Source: Limiplasma sp036652695 (GTDB lineage: Bacteria; Bacillota; Clostridia; Christensenellales; Aristaeellaceae). From it: 6,509 bases of DNA. The stretch covers positions 1 to 6,509 of the forward strand of contig JAVVVJ010000097.1 of NCBI GenBank assembly GCA_036652695.1. Reading direction: 5' to 3'. The translations under genes and the position numbers were made by a program. Below are positions 1 to 6,509 of this stretch, one piece after another. Numbering within the stretch: position 1 is the first letter of the stretch; each line of letters opens with the position of its first letter. Below the pieces are notes generated by a model, which made no database searches, was not told where the DNA came from, and was given only the letters and a program-made list of their open reading frames with translations.

Positions 1-611
1 CGCGTAATGGAAAGCGTTAGCATCGCCACCAACGGTACGCAGAACAGCACCGCCAAGGTAAGCGGCGGGTTGAGGAGCAGCATCACCGCCAGCGAGCCAA
101 AGAGGGTGAGCGCGCTGGTAATCAGCTGGGTGGTGGATTGGGCGATGCTGGAACTCACCTGATCCATATCGTTGGTGAGGCGGCTCATGGTATCGCCATG
201 CGGGGTGGTGTCATAAAAGGAGAGGGGAAGCTTTTGCATCTTATCGAAAAATTCGCTTCGCAGCGTGAATACCAGTTGCTGGGAAACCCGTAGCTGAATG
301 ATGCCGTTGAGCGTCGAGGTCAGCCAGCTGCACAGGTACAATGCCGCAATGATCAATAGCAGCTCCGTGAACAGCCGCAAGCCCTCTTGCGGCACAGCCG
401 CGCCAAAGGTATTAAAGGCCAATCCGATAAAATAGGGGATCGCTACCGTGATGCCCGAGGAGATCAAGATCAAACAAATTGAAAAGAACAGCGCCTTGCC
501 CCAGCGCAGGTAGATCTTCACAATGCGCCGCACGGTCGCGCCCGCGTTTTGCGGCTTAGGGCCGGGGGCAAAGCGGTTTGCGCCGCCGCCTGCGGGGCCG
601 CGCCCGTTCAT
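1..611 (-). CDS. ABC exporter half-transporter B2, TM288-like, partial (C-terminus outside window)
   Basis: This reading frame gives 203 residues and then leaves the window at the left edge, so the rest of the membrane domain and the whole ATPase domain are missing. Residues 1-25 form a Gly/Pro/Ala-rich cytoplasmic tail, common on the second subunit of such pairs in Clostridia. Four membrane helices can be seen (about 38-68, 78-105, 157-180 and 182-203). The segment between helices 2 and 3 has the exporter-type sequence FFDKMQKLPLSFYD, then PHGD (137-140) and SRLTNDMD (143-150), as in TM288. Following B1 by 31 bases, it is predicted to be its heterodimer partner with canonical catalytic Glu and His and a degenerate signature; this cannot be checked here. 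I chose the ATG at 611. An in-frame GTG at 626 would add five residues but overlaps the ribosome binding site. Confidence 0.93.
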   Translation of the reverse strand, partial: MNGRGPAGGGANRFAPGPKPQNAGATVRRIVKIYLRWGKALFFSICLILISSGITVAIPYFIGLAFNTFGAAVPQEGLRLFTELLLIIAALYLCSWLTSTLNGIIQLRVSQQLVFTLRSEFFDKMQKLPLSFYDTTPHGDTMSRLTNDMDQVSSSIAQSTTQLITSALTLFGSLAVMLLLNPPLTLAVLFCVPLVAMLTLSIT

Positions 612-622
612 AGAGGGAATTT

Positions 623-629
623 TCACCTC
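623..629 (-). promoter_or_regulatory. Ribosome binding site of exporter subunit B2
   Basis: GAGGTGA is a perfect seven-base match to the 3' end of 16S rRNA, between the B1 stop and the B2 start. Its distance to the ATG at 611 is long (11 bases after the motif). An in-frame GTG lies inside the motif at 626 and so cannot easily use it. Confidence 0.6.
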
Positions 630-642
630 GGCATGAAAGGTA

Positions 643-2376
643 TTAGGCACGCAAGGTCGCCTCTTTTCCGCTATCCACCTGCGAATGATAGATTTCGCGG
701 TAAATCTCACAACTTTCCAGCAGCTCGCGATGGGTGCCAAAGCCAACGCGTTCGCCGTTTTCCAGCACCAAAATGTGATCCGCGTACATGGCGGTGGTGC
801 AGCGCTGGGTTACGGTGATCACGGTGTGCGCCTTTGCCAGCGTGGTAAGCGCCGTGCGCACCTTGGTTTCTGTGATGGAATCCAGCGCGCTGGTCGCATC
901 ATCCAGCAACAAAATGGGGGCGTTTTTCAAGAACCCGCGGGCGATGGAAAGCCGCTGCTTCTGCCCGCCGGAAAGGTTTACGCCCGCGCTTGCCAGGAGG
1001 CTGTCGTAGCCCTTGGGCATTTGCTCTACAAAGCTCGCCTGTGCGCGGTTGGCGGCGGAGCGTACCGCCTCGTCGCTGGCGTTGGGGTCACCCCAGCGGA
1101 TGCTTTGCGCCACTGTGCCGGAGAAGAGCATTGCCTTTTGCGGCACAATCGCAACGTTTTGGCGCACCGTATCGATATCCAAGGTACGGATATCGCGCCC
1201 GTCCAGCAAAATGCGCCCCTCGTTCACGTCGTAAAACCGAAGGAGCAGCCAGCAGAGGGTGGATTTTCCACTGCCCGTGGAGCCGATCACCGCCAAGCTT
1301 TCGCCCGGACGCACACAGAAGGATAGCTTGCTGAGCGCGGGCACTTGACTGCCCGTGGGGTAGGCAAATGTCACGTCCTCAAAGGCGACGGCGCCGCTTA
1401 GCTTTTCCACGACGCCCTGAGGAGAAAAATCGTTCTGCGCGTCCAACACCTCCTGAATGCGGGCGGTAGAGGCCTTTGTGCGCACAAAGGTATTGAAAAT
1501 ATTGGTAATCATTAGCAATGAGGAAAGAATCTGCGACATGTAAATCACGAATGCGGAAATATCGCCCGGCCGCGCCTGCCCCAGCGTAAAAAGTCGCCCG
1601 CCCAAGGCGAGGATCAGCACCGTGCCAATGCCGATGGTGAGGCTGATCATCGGTGATATCAGCGTGATTACAAGCTGTGCCGAAACGCCGCGCTTCATCA
1701 GGCTTGTGTTCGCCTGCGAAAAACGGCGCGCCTCCTCATCATACGCACCAAAGGCCTTGACCAGCCGCACCCCCAACAGGTATTCCTGCACCACGGAGTT
1801 GAGGCGATCCATGGCCGATTGCAGCTTGGCAAAGCGGCGATAGCTCAGCTTCATGCTGATGGTCAAAAGCACGGCTACAACCGCTACGGAGGCGTATACC
1901 ACCAAGCTCAGCCGCAGGTTCAGCAGCGAGGCCAACACAATGCTGCCAACGCAAGTGATGGGCGCCTTGATAAAAATACGCATCATGCCGTTGATGAATT
2001 GTGTAACCTGCGTGGTATCGTTGGTCATGCGGGTGATGAGCGAGCCGCCTTGCAAACGGTCGGCGCTGGGTTCGGAAAAATGGACGATTTTTTGAAATAG
2101 GTCGTGGCGTAGATCAGCGCCGATTCGTTGAGAGATTTTGCTGGAAAGCACGCTTCGCGAGATCGCAAACGCAGCGCCCGCGAGAGCGATCAGCAGCATC
2201 ATCCCGCCCCAATGAAAAACGCTGGAAACCGCCTTTGCCGCAATGCCCTCGTTGATGACCCTTGCCATGATGGTAGGCCCTAAAAGATCGCAGGCGGCCT
2301 CACAGGCAACGCAGAGAATGGAAATGCAAAAGGGGAGCTTGTACCGGGCAATGTATTTGTGATAAATTCCAAACAT
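643..2376 (-). CDS. ABC exporter half-transporter B1, TM287-like (degenerate ATP-site subunit)
   Basis: This 577-residue half-transporter is similar from end to end to what I recall of Thermotoga TM287, including its N-terminal stretch GPTIMARVINEGIA, SLITRMTND in the membrane domain and GFGTHRELLESCEIYREIYHSQ-like C-terminal end. It has six membrane helices (about 12-300) and an ATPase domain (about 328-565): A-loop Tyr339, Walker A GSTGSGKS (365-372), Q-loop Gln413, signature LSGGQ (468-472), Walker B ILLLD (488-492) and D-loop SALD (496-499). The catalytic glutamate is Asp493 and the H-loop histidine is Gln524, so its own Walker site should be non-catalytic. The first helix holds four cysteines (17, 22, 25, 29). 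I chose the ATG at 2376; a GTG at 2382 would add two residues. The Shine-Dalgarno region (AAGAAGATGAAG) is weak. It lies 23 bases after the DUF1653 gene and 31 before B2, its likely partner. Confidence 0.95.
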   Translation of the reverse strand: MFGIYHKYIARYKLPFCISILCVACEAACDLLGPTIMARVINEGIAAKAVSSVFHWGGMMLLIALAGAAFAISRSVLSSKISQRIGADLRHDLFQKIVHFSEPSADRLQGGSLITRMTNDTTQVTQFINGMMRIFIKAPITCVGSIVLASLLNLRLSLVVYASVAVVAVLLTISMKLSYRRFAKLQSAMDRLNSVVQEYLLGVRLVKAFGAYDEEARRFSQANTSLMKRGVSAQLVITLISPMISLTIGIGTVLILALGGRLFTLGQARPGDISAFVIYMSQILSSLLMITNIFNTFVRTKASTARIQEVLDAQNDFSPQGVVEKLSGAVAFEDVTFAYPTGSQVPALSKLSFCVRPGESLAVIGSTGSGKSTLCWLLLRFYDVNEGRILLDGRDIRTLDIDTVRQNVAIVPQKAMLFSGTVAQSIRWGDPNASDEAVRSAANRAQASFVEQMPKGYDSLLASAGVNLSGGQKQRLSIARGFLKNAPILLLDDATSALDSITETKVRTALTTLAKAHTVITVTQRCTTAMYADHILVLENGERVGFGTHRELLESCEIYREIYHSQVDSGKEATLRA

Positions 2377-2399
2377 GCGCACGCTTCATCTTCTTTGGT

Positions 2400-2672
2400 T
2401 CATTCAGGGGTAGGGTATTGCTCGGTGGCAGAATTGCCGTGCGGCGCTGCGTGCAGGTAGGTAAAGCGGGGCTGCAAAACGCCCCCGTGGTTGACCTCCT
2501 CGCTCCACATTGCCAGCGGGCGCACCCATAGGTCATACATGCCGTACAGCGCACGGTACACAACAAGCCGCTCGCCTGTTTCCGAATGTGTGGCAACATC
2601 GATCAGTTCATACACGCCGCCCTTGAAATGGCGGTAAATCCCGGGCTTTGGTTCAGTATCCAAGCATCCCAT
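2400..2672 (-). CDS. DUF1653-family small protein
   Basis: A 90-residue soluble protein without signal peptide or membrane helix. Residues 9-71 match what I know of the DUF1653 family: KPGIYRHFKGG, then HSETGE, VVYRALYG, LWVRP and PRFTY in order. The family is widespread in bacteria as short single-domain proteins, and its biochemical function is not known to me. The tail after residue 72 is polar and probably disordered. It begins 4 bases after the A2 stop, and its AAGGAG site (2678-2673) overlaps that stop. The ATG at 2672 directly abuts AAGGAG, leaving no spacing; the TTG at 2663, 9 bases after it, is better placed and would give a protein starting MDTEPKPG, closer to the family's usual N-terminus. 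I list the longest form. Its position between two exporter pairs suggests co-expression with them, but no functional link is shown. Confidence 0.88.
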   Translation of the reverse strand: MGCLDTEPKPGIYRHFKGGVYELIDVATHSETGERLVVYRALYGMYDLWVRPLAMWSEEVNHGGVLQPRFTYLHAAPHGNSATEQYPTPE

Positions 2673-2676
2673 CTCC

Positions 2677-4479
2677 TTAAACCGCTACGCCTTGTTCCCG
2701 TGCCTGCGTGGTATAAAGATCGTAATACGCGCCCTTGCGCGCCATGAGCTCGTCATGGCTGCCAGCTTCCACAATGTTCTTGTGGCTGATGTAGAGGATG
2801 CGATCGCAGTTTTTGATGGTGGACAGGCGGTGCGCAATGATAAACGAGGTGCGGTTCTTCAGCAGCGTCTGAATGCCCTCCTGTAAAAGCCGTTCTGTTT
2901 TGGTATCGATGGAGGAGGTCGCCTCGTCCAAAATCAGAATGCGCGGGTCGCTCAGCAGCGTGCGCGCAAACGCCACAAGCTGCTTTTGCCCTTGTGAAAG
3001 GCGGCTGCCGCGCTCGTTGACGGTGGTGAGGTACCCCTGCGGCATTTCCGAAATAAACTCGTCCGCGCGCACCATTTGCGCGGCAAGGCGAACTTCCTCG
3101 TCGGTGGCGTTGAGGCGGCCATAGCGGATGTTATCCATCAGCGTGCCGCTAAAGATAAAGCTGTCTTGCAGCATGATGCCCAGCTGGCTGCGCAGGCTTT
3201 GCAGCGTGACATCCGCGATGTTGTAGCGCTGACCCTGCTCATCGCAAAGCGTGATGCTGCCGCTGTTCAGGTTGTAAAACCGGCACAGGAGGTTGACCAC
3301 GGTGGATTTTCCTGCGCCTGTAGGGCCAACGAGGGCAATGCTCTCGCCTGCGCGCACATGCAAATCCACATGCTCCAGCACGCTTGTCGCTGGCTCATAG
3401 CCGAAGGTGACATCGGTAAAGTCTACACGTCCATCAATAACGGGAAGCTCCACGGCATTTGGCAGATTGTCTACCACCACGGGCTCGTCCATGGTTTCAA
3501 AGATTCGCTCCAAGTAGGCAAGGTTGTTTACAAAGGAGTTGTAGATGTTGGCAAGGTTGGTTATCGGCTGCCAAAAGCGCCCCACATACTGACCCATTGC
3601 CAGTATCACGCCAAAGCTCACCATCACGCCGCCCATCCAGTATACACCCGCAACGTACATCAGGGTGAACACAATTTGCGTGATGATTTCGCTGCTCAGC
3701 CAAACGGTGTTGCTGATGTACATGACGTGCATCCAAGACTTGCGGCAGGCGGTGGCAAGCCGTGCCATGATGGAGCGGTTGACCTCCTGACGCGTAAAGA
3801 ACTGCGATACCCGCACCCCATCGATGGATTCGGCCAAATAGGCGTTATAGTTGGAGTTTTTGTTGCTTTGATCCTGCCACGCCTTGCGCTGGCGGGGCTT
3901 TAAGTACCAGATCACGGCGGCGAACACCGGCAGCCCAGCCACGATGATGGTGGCAAGCGTCGTGTTGGTAGAGTACATAAACACCACAATGAAGATCAGG
4001 TTCATGATCTCCAAAATGGAATTGATGATGCCGTTGGACAAAATATCAGATACGGAGTTGACATAGTTGATGACGCGCACCAGAATTTTGCCCGCCGGGC
4101 GGCTGTCGTAGTAGCTAAAGGGCAGGCGCTGCAAATGGGCGAAGAGATCCTTGCGGATATCATAAATAATCTCTTGGCTCACATGCGCCATCAGACGGGA
4201 GCGGATGACCGTGAAAGCGATGCCGATGAGCACAATGCCCAAAAAGAGCAGCGCCATCTTGCCAAGCAGCAGCAGATCCTTGTTGGGAACCGCTTCATCC
4301 AGCACCCATTGCATGATCTTGGGGATAAAAAGGGAGCTGATGCTGGCGGCAGCGCTTAACAGCAGCGCCAGCAGCATCTTGCTGCGGTGCTTGGTGATGT
4401 ATTTTGCCGCGCGCTTGAGGTGCTTGAGTTGAAACGGGCTTTCCAGAAGCTCGTCCTCGTCATACTTGTTGCGTGCCAT
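2677..4479 (-). CDS. ABC exporter half-transporter A2 (catalytic ATP-site subunit)
   Basis: This 600-residue half-transporter is the likely partner of A1. It has a charged N-terminal tail, six membrane helices (about 33-315) and an ATPase domain (about 350-590): A-loop Tyr361, Walker A GPTGAGKS (385-392), Q-loop Gln438, Walker B ILILD (514-518) with catalytic Glu519, D-loop SSID (522-525) and H-loop His550. The signature is LSQGQ (494-498) instead of LSGGQ, as in TM288, and this residue change completes the degenerate site formed with A1. Residues 411-424 carry a short polar insertion before the Q-loop. I chose the ATG at 4479, which shares its A with the A1 TGA stop (TGATG) and lies 10 bases after GGAGG (4494-4490). 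A TTG two codons upstream (4485) is possible but only 4 bases from that site. The TGATG overlap implies translational coupling and balanced A1 and A2 production. Confidence 0.96.
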   Translation of the reverse strand: MARNKYDEDELLESPFQLKHLKRAAKYITKHRSKMLLALLLSAAASISSLFIPKIMQWVLDEAVPNKDLLLLGKMALLFLGIVLIGIAFTVIRSRLMAHVSQEIIYDIRKDLFAHLQRLPFSYYDSRPAGKILVRVINYVNSVSDILSNGIINSILEIMNLIFIVVFMYSTNTTLATIIVAGLPVFAAVIWYLKPRQRKAWQDQSNKNSNYNAYLAESIDGVRVSQFFTRQEVNRSIMARLATACRKSWMHVMYISNTVWLSSEIITQIVFTLMYVAGVYWMGGVMVSFGVILAMGQYVGRFWQPITNLANIYNSFVNNLAYLERIFETMDEPVVVDNLPNAVELPVIDGRVDFTDVTFGYEPATSVLEHVDLHVRAGESIALVGPTGAGKSTVVNLLCRFYNLNSGSITLCDEQGQRYNIADVTLQSLRSQLGIMLQDSFIFSGTLMDNIRYGRLNATDEEVRLAAQMVRADEFISEMPQGYLTTVNERGSRLSQGQKQLVAFARTLLSDPRILILDEATSSIDTKTERLLQEGIQTLLKNRTSFIIAHRLSTIKNCDRILYISHKNIVEAGSHDELMARKGAYYDLYTTQAREQGVAV

Positions 4480-6227
4480 CAGCAAATCGCCTCCATTTCA
4501 TCCAGCTCCAAGCCGTTTTGAAGCGCGTAGGTTTCGTAGTAGTAGCCGTGAAGCTTGAGCAGCTCCTCGTGCGTGCCGCGCTCGGCAATTTTGCCGTCTT
4601 TCAGGATCAAAATGAGGTCGGCATCCTTTACGGAGGATACGCGCTGCGCAATGATAAGCTTTGTACACGCGTAGGGCAGGCTGCGCAGCTCCTGCTGTAT
4701 GATCCGTTCCGTTTCCATATCCACGGCGGAGGTGGTATCGTCCATGATGAGAATGCTGGGCTTTACCGCCAGTGCCCTAGCCAGCGCGATTCGCTGGCGC
4801 TGACCGCCGGACAGCCCCACGCCCCGCTCGCCGATTACGGTATCGTAGCCTTCGGGAAGCTGGCTGATAAAGCCGTTCGCATCCGCGCGGCGAGCAAAAT
4901 CCTTTACCTCGTCCACGCTTAGCGCTTGGTTGCCAAAGGCTACATTGCCCTCCACCGTATCGGAAAAAAGGAATACATCCTGAATTGCCGTGCCTATGCC
5001 GCCGCGCAGCTGCTGGAGCTTCCAGCGCTTTACATCGCAATCGTCCACCAGCACCGCGCCCTCCTGCACATCGTAAAAGCGCGCCAGCAGCTGAATGAGC
5101 GTTGTTTTGCCGGAGCCGGTCGGCCCCATGATGGCTACGGTTTGCCCCGGCTGCGCCACAAAGCTGATATCGTTGAGCACCCGTAGCGTATCAAACCGAA
5201 ACGATACATTTTTAAATTCGATTTTGCCTGTCATCGCGGTGTGATCCACGGCCTGCGGAGTATCCACGATGCGCGGACGCTCCAGATCAATCTGCATGAC
5301 CTTGTTGGCTGAGGTGATGAAGCGCTGCAAATCGTTGAGGAGGTTGCCCAAGTTGCGCATGGGGTTGCTCAGCGCCCAGCTAAGGCTGGTAAAGATGCTC
5401 AGCCCGCCAGCCGTTAAATGCCCCTGAATGATGAGAACGCCGCCAAGGAACACGGTGATCAGCGTCATGGCGTTGGCGAGCACCTCAATGTAGGGGAAAA
5501 AGGAGAGCCAAAGCTTGTTGATATCGAGGTTCGCATCGCGGAAGGCGGCGCTACGCTCGTCAAAGCGCTCCTTCTCGTGGCTCTCGCGGGCAAACGCCTT
5601 TACGACGCGGTTGCCTGCGATGTTTTCCTGCGCGTTGGTGTTCATGTCTGCCAGCTTATCCCGCATGTCCACAAACAGAGGCCGCACGCGCGAGGAATAG
5701 ACCTTTGTAATGATGCTCAAAAGCGGCGTGACCAGCACAAGCGTTAGCGCTAGCCGCCAATTGACAAAGAACAGATAAATGCTGGTGGATAGGAACATGA
5801 CGATGCTGTCCACAGCCACATAATCGATATAGCTTAAAAAATGACGGCACCAATCCACATCTGCGGATAGACGCGTCATCAAGTCCCCTGTTCGATTGCG
5901 ATCAAAAAAGGCCATGTCATGGTATTGCAGTTTGGTAAACAATCGCGTTCGCAGGTTGTAAAGCGTGCTCTGCGACGTTTTTTCCAGTGTGATAACCATG
6001 AAATAGCGCAGTCCCTCACGCAACAGCTTGAAGGCAAGCATGGTAAGGAGAATGCGCATCAGCGGTTCCGCGTTTTGTCCCACAATGACCTCATCCACCA
6101 ATACGGCGGTGAGGGCGGGGTTGATCAGCAGCATCACCGAGGTAACGGCGCTGATGGTAAGGGCTAGGATGTGTTTTCGCCGATAGGACTGATCCATGAT
6201 GGACCATAACCACTTGATTTGCCGCAT
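4479..6227 (-). CDS. ABC exporter half-transporter A1 (degenerate ATP-site subunit)
   Basis: This 582-residue protein has the normal length for a fused membrane/ATPase half-transporter of the type IV (ABCB-like) exporter family, acting in the cytoplasmic membrane. An N-terminal six-helix membrane domain (about residues 17-295) is followed by an ATPase domain (about 335-570). Visible motifs are Walker A GPTGSGKT (368-375), Q-loop Gln416, signature LSGGQ (472-476), Walker B ILIMD (492-496) and D-loop SAVD (500-503). Two catalytic positions are altered: the Walker B glutamate is Asp497 and the H-loop histidine is Gln528. Such substitutions mark the subunit whose own Walker motifs form the degenerate site of a heterodimer, as in TM287. 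Its intact LSGGQ would complete the active site formed with the Walker motifs of A2, the next gene. It is first in the operon behind a clear promoter, and GGAGG fixes its ATG. The substrate is unknown; multidrug efflux is a reasonable guess only. Confidence 0.96.
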   Translation of the reverse strand: MRQIKWLWSIMDQSYRRKHILALTISAVTSVMLLINPALTAVLVDEVIVGQNAEPLMRILLTMLAFKLLREGLRYFMVITLEKTSQSTLYNLRTRLFTKLQYHDMAFFDRNRTGDLMTRLSADVDWCRHFLSYIDYVAVDSIVMFLSTSIYLFFVNWRLALTLVLVTPLLSIITKVYSSRVRPLFVDMRDKLADMNTNAQENIAGNRVVKAFARESHEKERFDERSAAFRDANLDINKLWLSFFPYIEVLANAMTLITVFLGGVLIIQGHLTAGGLSIFTSLSWALSNPMRNLGNLLNDLQRFITSANKVMQIDLERPRIVDTPQAVDHTAMTGKIEFKNVSFRFDTLRVLNDISFVAQPGQTVAIMGPTGSGKTTLIQLLARFYDVQEGAVLVDDCDVKRWKLQQLRGGIGTAIQDVFLFSDTVEGNVAFGNQALSVDEVKDFARRADANGFISQLPEGYDTVIGERGVGLSGGQRQRIALARALAVKPSILIMDDTTSAVDMETERIIQQELRSLPYACTKLIIAQRVSSVKDADLILILKDGKIAERGTHEELLKLHGYYYETYALQNGLELDEMEAIC

Positions 6228-6235
6228 GGTGCGTA

Positions 6236-6240
6236 CCTCC
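6236..6240 (-). promoter_or_regulatory. Ribosome binding site of exporter subunit A1
   Basis: GGAGG lies 8 bases before the ATG at 6227, an ideal match and spacing. It fixes the start of the first gene and marks it as strongly translated. Confidence 0.85.
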
Positions 6241-6259
6241 GCAAAGCGTCAGCCATTTG

Positions 6260-6277
6260 TATAATGAACGCAGTATA
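6260..6277. promoter_or_regulatory. Imperfect palindrome over the -10 box, candidate operator
   Basis: TATAATG (6260-6266), a 4-base spacer (AACG) and CAGTATA (6271-6277) form an 18-base imperfect inverted repeat with six of seven arm positions matching. It covers the whole -10 box and extends to about the expected start of transcription, where a bound repressor would block the polymerase. AT-rich dyads of this size are typical of MarR-family and some TetR-family operators, and such regulators often control drug-exporter operons in Bacillota. No regulator gene is visible, and part of the symmetry could come simply from the TATA-like -10 sequence. Confidence 0.35.
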
Positions 6278-6300
6278 GCACAGCACATAAAGAAAAACAA
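6272..6300 (-). promoter_or_regulatory. Sigma-A type promoter of the exporter operon
   Basis: On the minus strand, TTGTTT (6300-6295) is a -35 candidate, followed by exactly 17 bases and TATACT (6277-6272) as the -10 box. The three bases before the -10 are TGC, an extended -10 (TGn) motif. Transcription should start near 6265, leaving a leader of roughly 38 bases before the first ATG. That is too short for a riboswitch or a leader-peptide attenuator. It is the only good promoter I see on this strand, and the close packing downstream suggests that it drives all five genes. The motifs are seen directly; promoter activity is inferred. Confidence 0.7.
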
Positions 6301-6509
6301 CGTGACAAGTAGCCAGTTATTTCGATGCTTTCCATGGTAGATACGCCCTATTTGCTGGCGCTAGGATCCGGGGCGCGCGGTATGCAGCAAATGCCGCCGA
6401 TGTGCAAAAAGCGTGCCGATACCCTATCAAGCATGGTTTTCCAGCTTTGTATTTCTTGTGCATTTTTTGTCGTTGGACGGTTGCCAATTAGCGTACTAAA
6501 GCATATAAT
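6301..6509. other. Upstream intergenic region, no supported gene
   Basis: About 210 bases at the right edge, upstream of the exporter promoter. I see no recognisable coding region, tRNA or terminator. A plus-strand frame stays open from an ATG at 6325 to the window edge (61 codons), but it has no Shine-Dalgarno site and its translation resembles no family I know. A minus-strand frame with an ATG at 6463 gives 49 codons, also unconvincing. One inverted repeat is present: ATTTGCTG at 6350-6357 and CAGCAAAT at 6385-6392, around a GC-rich 27-base loop. No T-run follows on either strand, so it does not look like an intrinsic terminator. A regulator of the operon could lie just beyond the edge, but that cannot be seen. 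Confidence 0.5.

Noticed and set aside
549..818. Plus-strand open frame of 89 codons across the B1/B2 junction
   Set aside because: It overlaps two real minus-strand genes and reads as Arg/Ala/Gly-rich shadow sequence, without a ribosome binding site.
685..1326. Plus-strand open frame of 213 codons inside subunit B1
   Set aside because: Antisense to the B1 ATPase domain with all its motifs intact; the plus-strand translation is compositionally biased and unlike any family I know.
2300..2599. Minus-strand open frame of 99 codons overlapping the DUF1653 gene and B1 start
   Set aside because: It is in a different frame from two recognised families and has no motif of its own.
3076..3903. Plus-strand open frame of 275 codons inside subunit A2
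   Set aside because: It is fully antisense to a well-supported ATPase/membrane gene, has no recognisable motif and is explained by the codon composition of the opposite strand.
6259..6266. TATAAT on the plus strand as a divergent promoter
   Set aside because: The correctly spaced upstream hexamer (about 6237-6242) does not resemble a -35 box, and there is no convincing gene downstream.
6350..6392. Inverted repeat as a possible intrinsic terminator
   Set aside because: The 8-base arms enclose a 27-base loop and no T-run follows on either strand; arms of this length are not rare by chance.
6461..6470. T-run at the right edge as a terminator tail
   Set aside because: No GC-rich stem precedes it.
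1..6509. CRISPR array, tRNA, insertion sequence or other mobile element
   Set aside because: No spaced direct repeats, no cloverleaf-like sequence and no transposase-like reading frame were seen; almost all bases are accounted for by the exporter genes.

Overview
The window is one minus-strand operon-like cluster built almost entirely of ABC exporter half-transporters. Genes sit end to end with gaps or overlaps of 1 to 32 bases, moderately high GC, clear Shine-Dalgarno sites and a sigma-A type promoter. Together with the protein families this suggests a Bacillota genome, probably of the class Clostridia. That assignment is inference, because the window has no rRNA or other phylogenetic marker.

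Layout in transcription order, from high to low coordinates: (1) about 210 bases at the right edge with no supported gene; (2) a promoter near 6300-6272, with an imperfect palindrome over its -10 box that could be a repressor operator; (3) exporter subunit A1 (6227-4479); (4) exporter subunit A2 (4479-2677), whose ATG overlaps the A1 stop codon; (5) a small DUF1653-family protein (2672-2400), 4 bases after A2; (6) exporter subunit B1 (2376-643); (7) the first 203 residues of exporter subunit B2 (from 611), which runs off the left edge.

The four large proteins read as two heterodimeric type IV ABC exporters, A1/A2 and B1/B2. In A1 and B1 the catalytic Walker B glutamate is aspartate and the H-loop histidine is glutamine. 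A2 keeps both canonical residues but has a degenerate LSQGQ signature. This reciprocal pattern defines heterodimeric exporters with one degenerate and one active ATP site, such as TM287/TM288 of Thermotoga, BmrC/BmrD of Bacillus and LmrC/LmrD of Lactococcus. B1 resembles TM287 along its whole length, and the visible part of B2 resembles TM288. Substrates cannot be read from the sequence; drug or toxic-compound efflux or lipid-like substrates are the usual roles of these families.

The least expected item is the DUF1653 gene between the two exporter pairs, apparently translationally coupled to A2. I do not see a clearly new defence or mobile system here.
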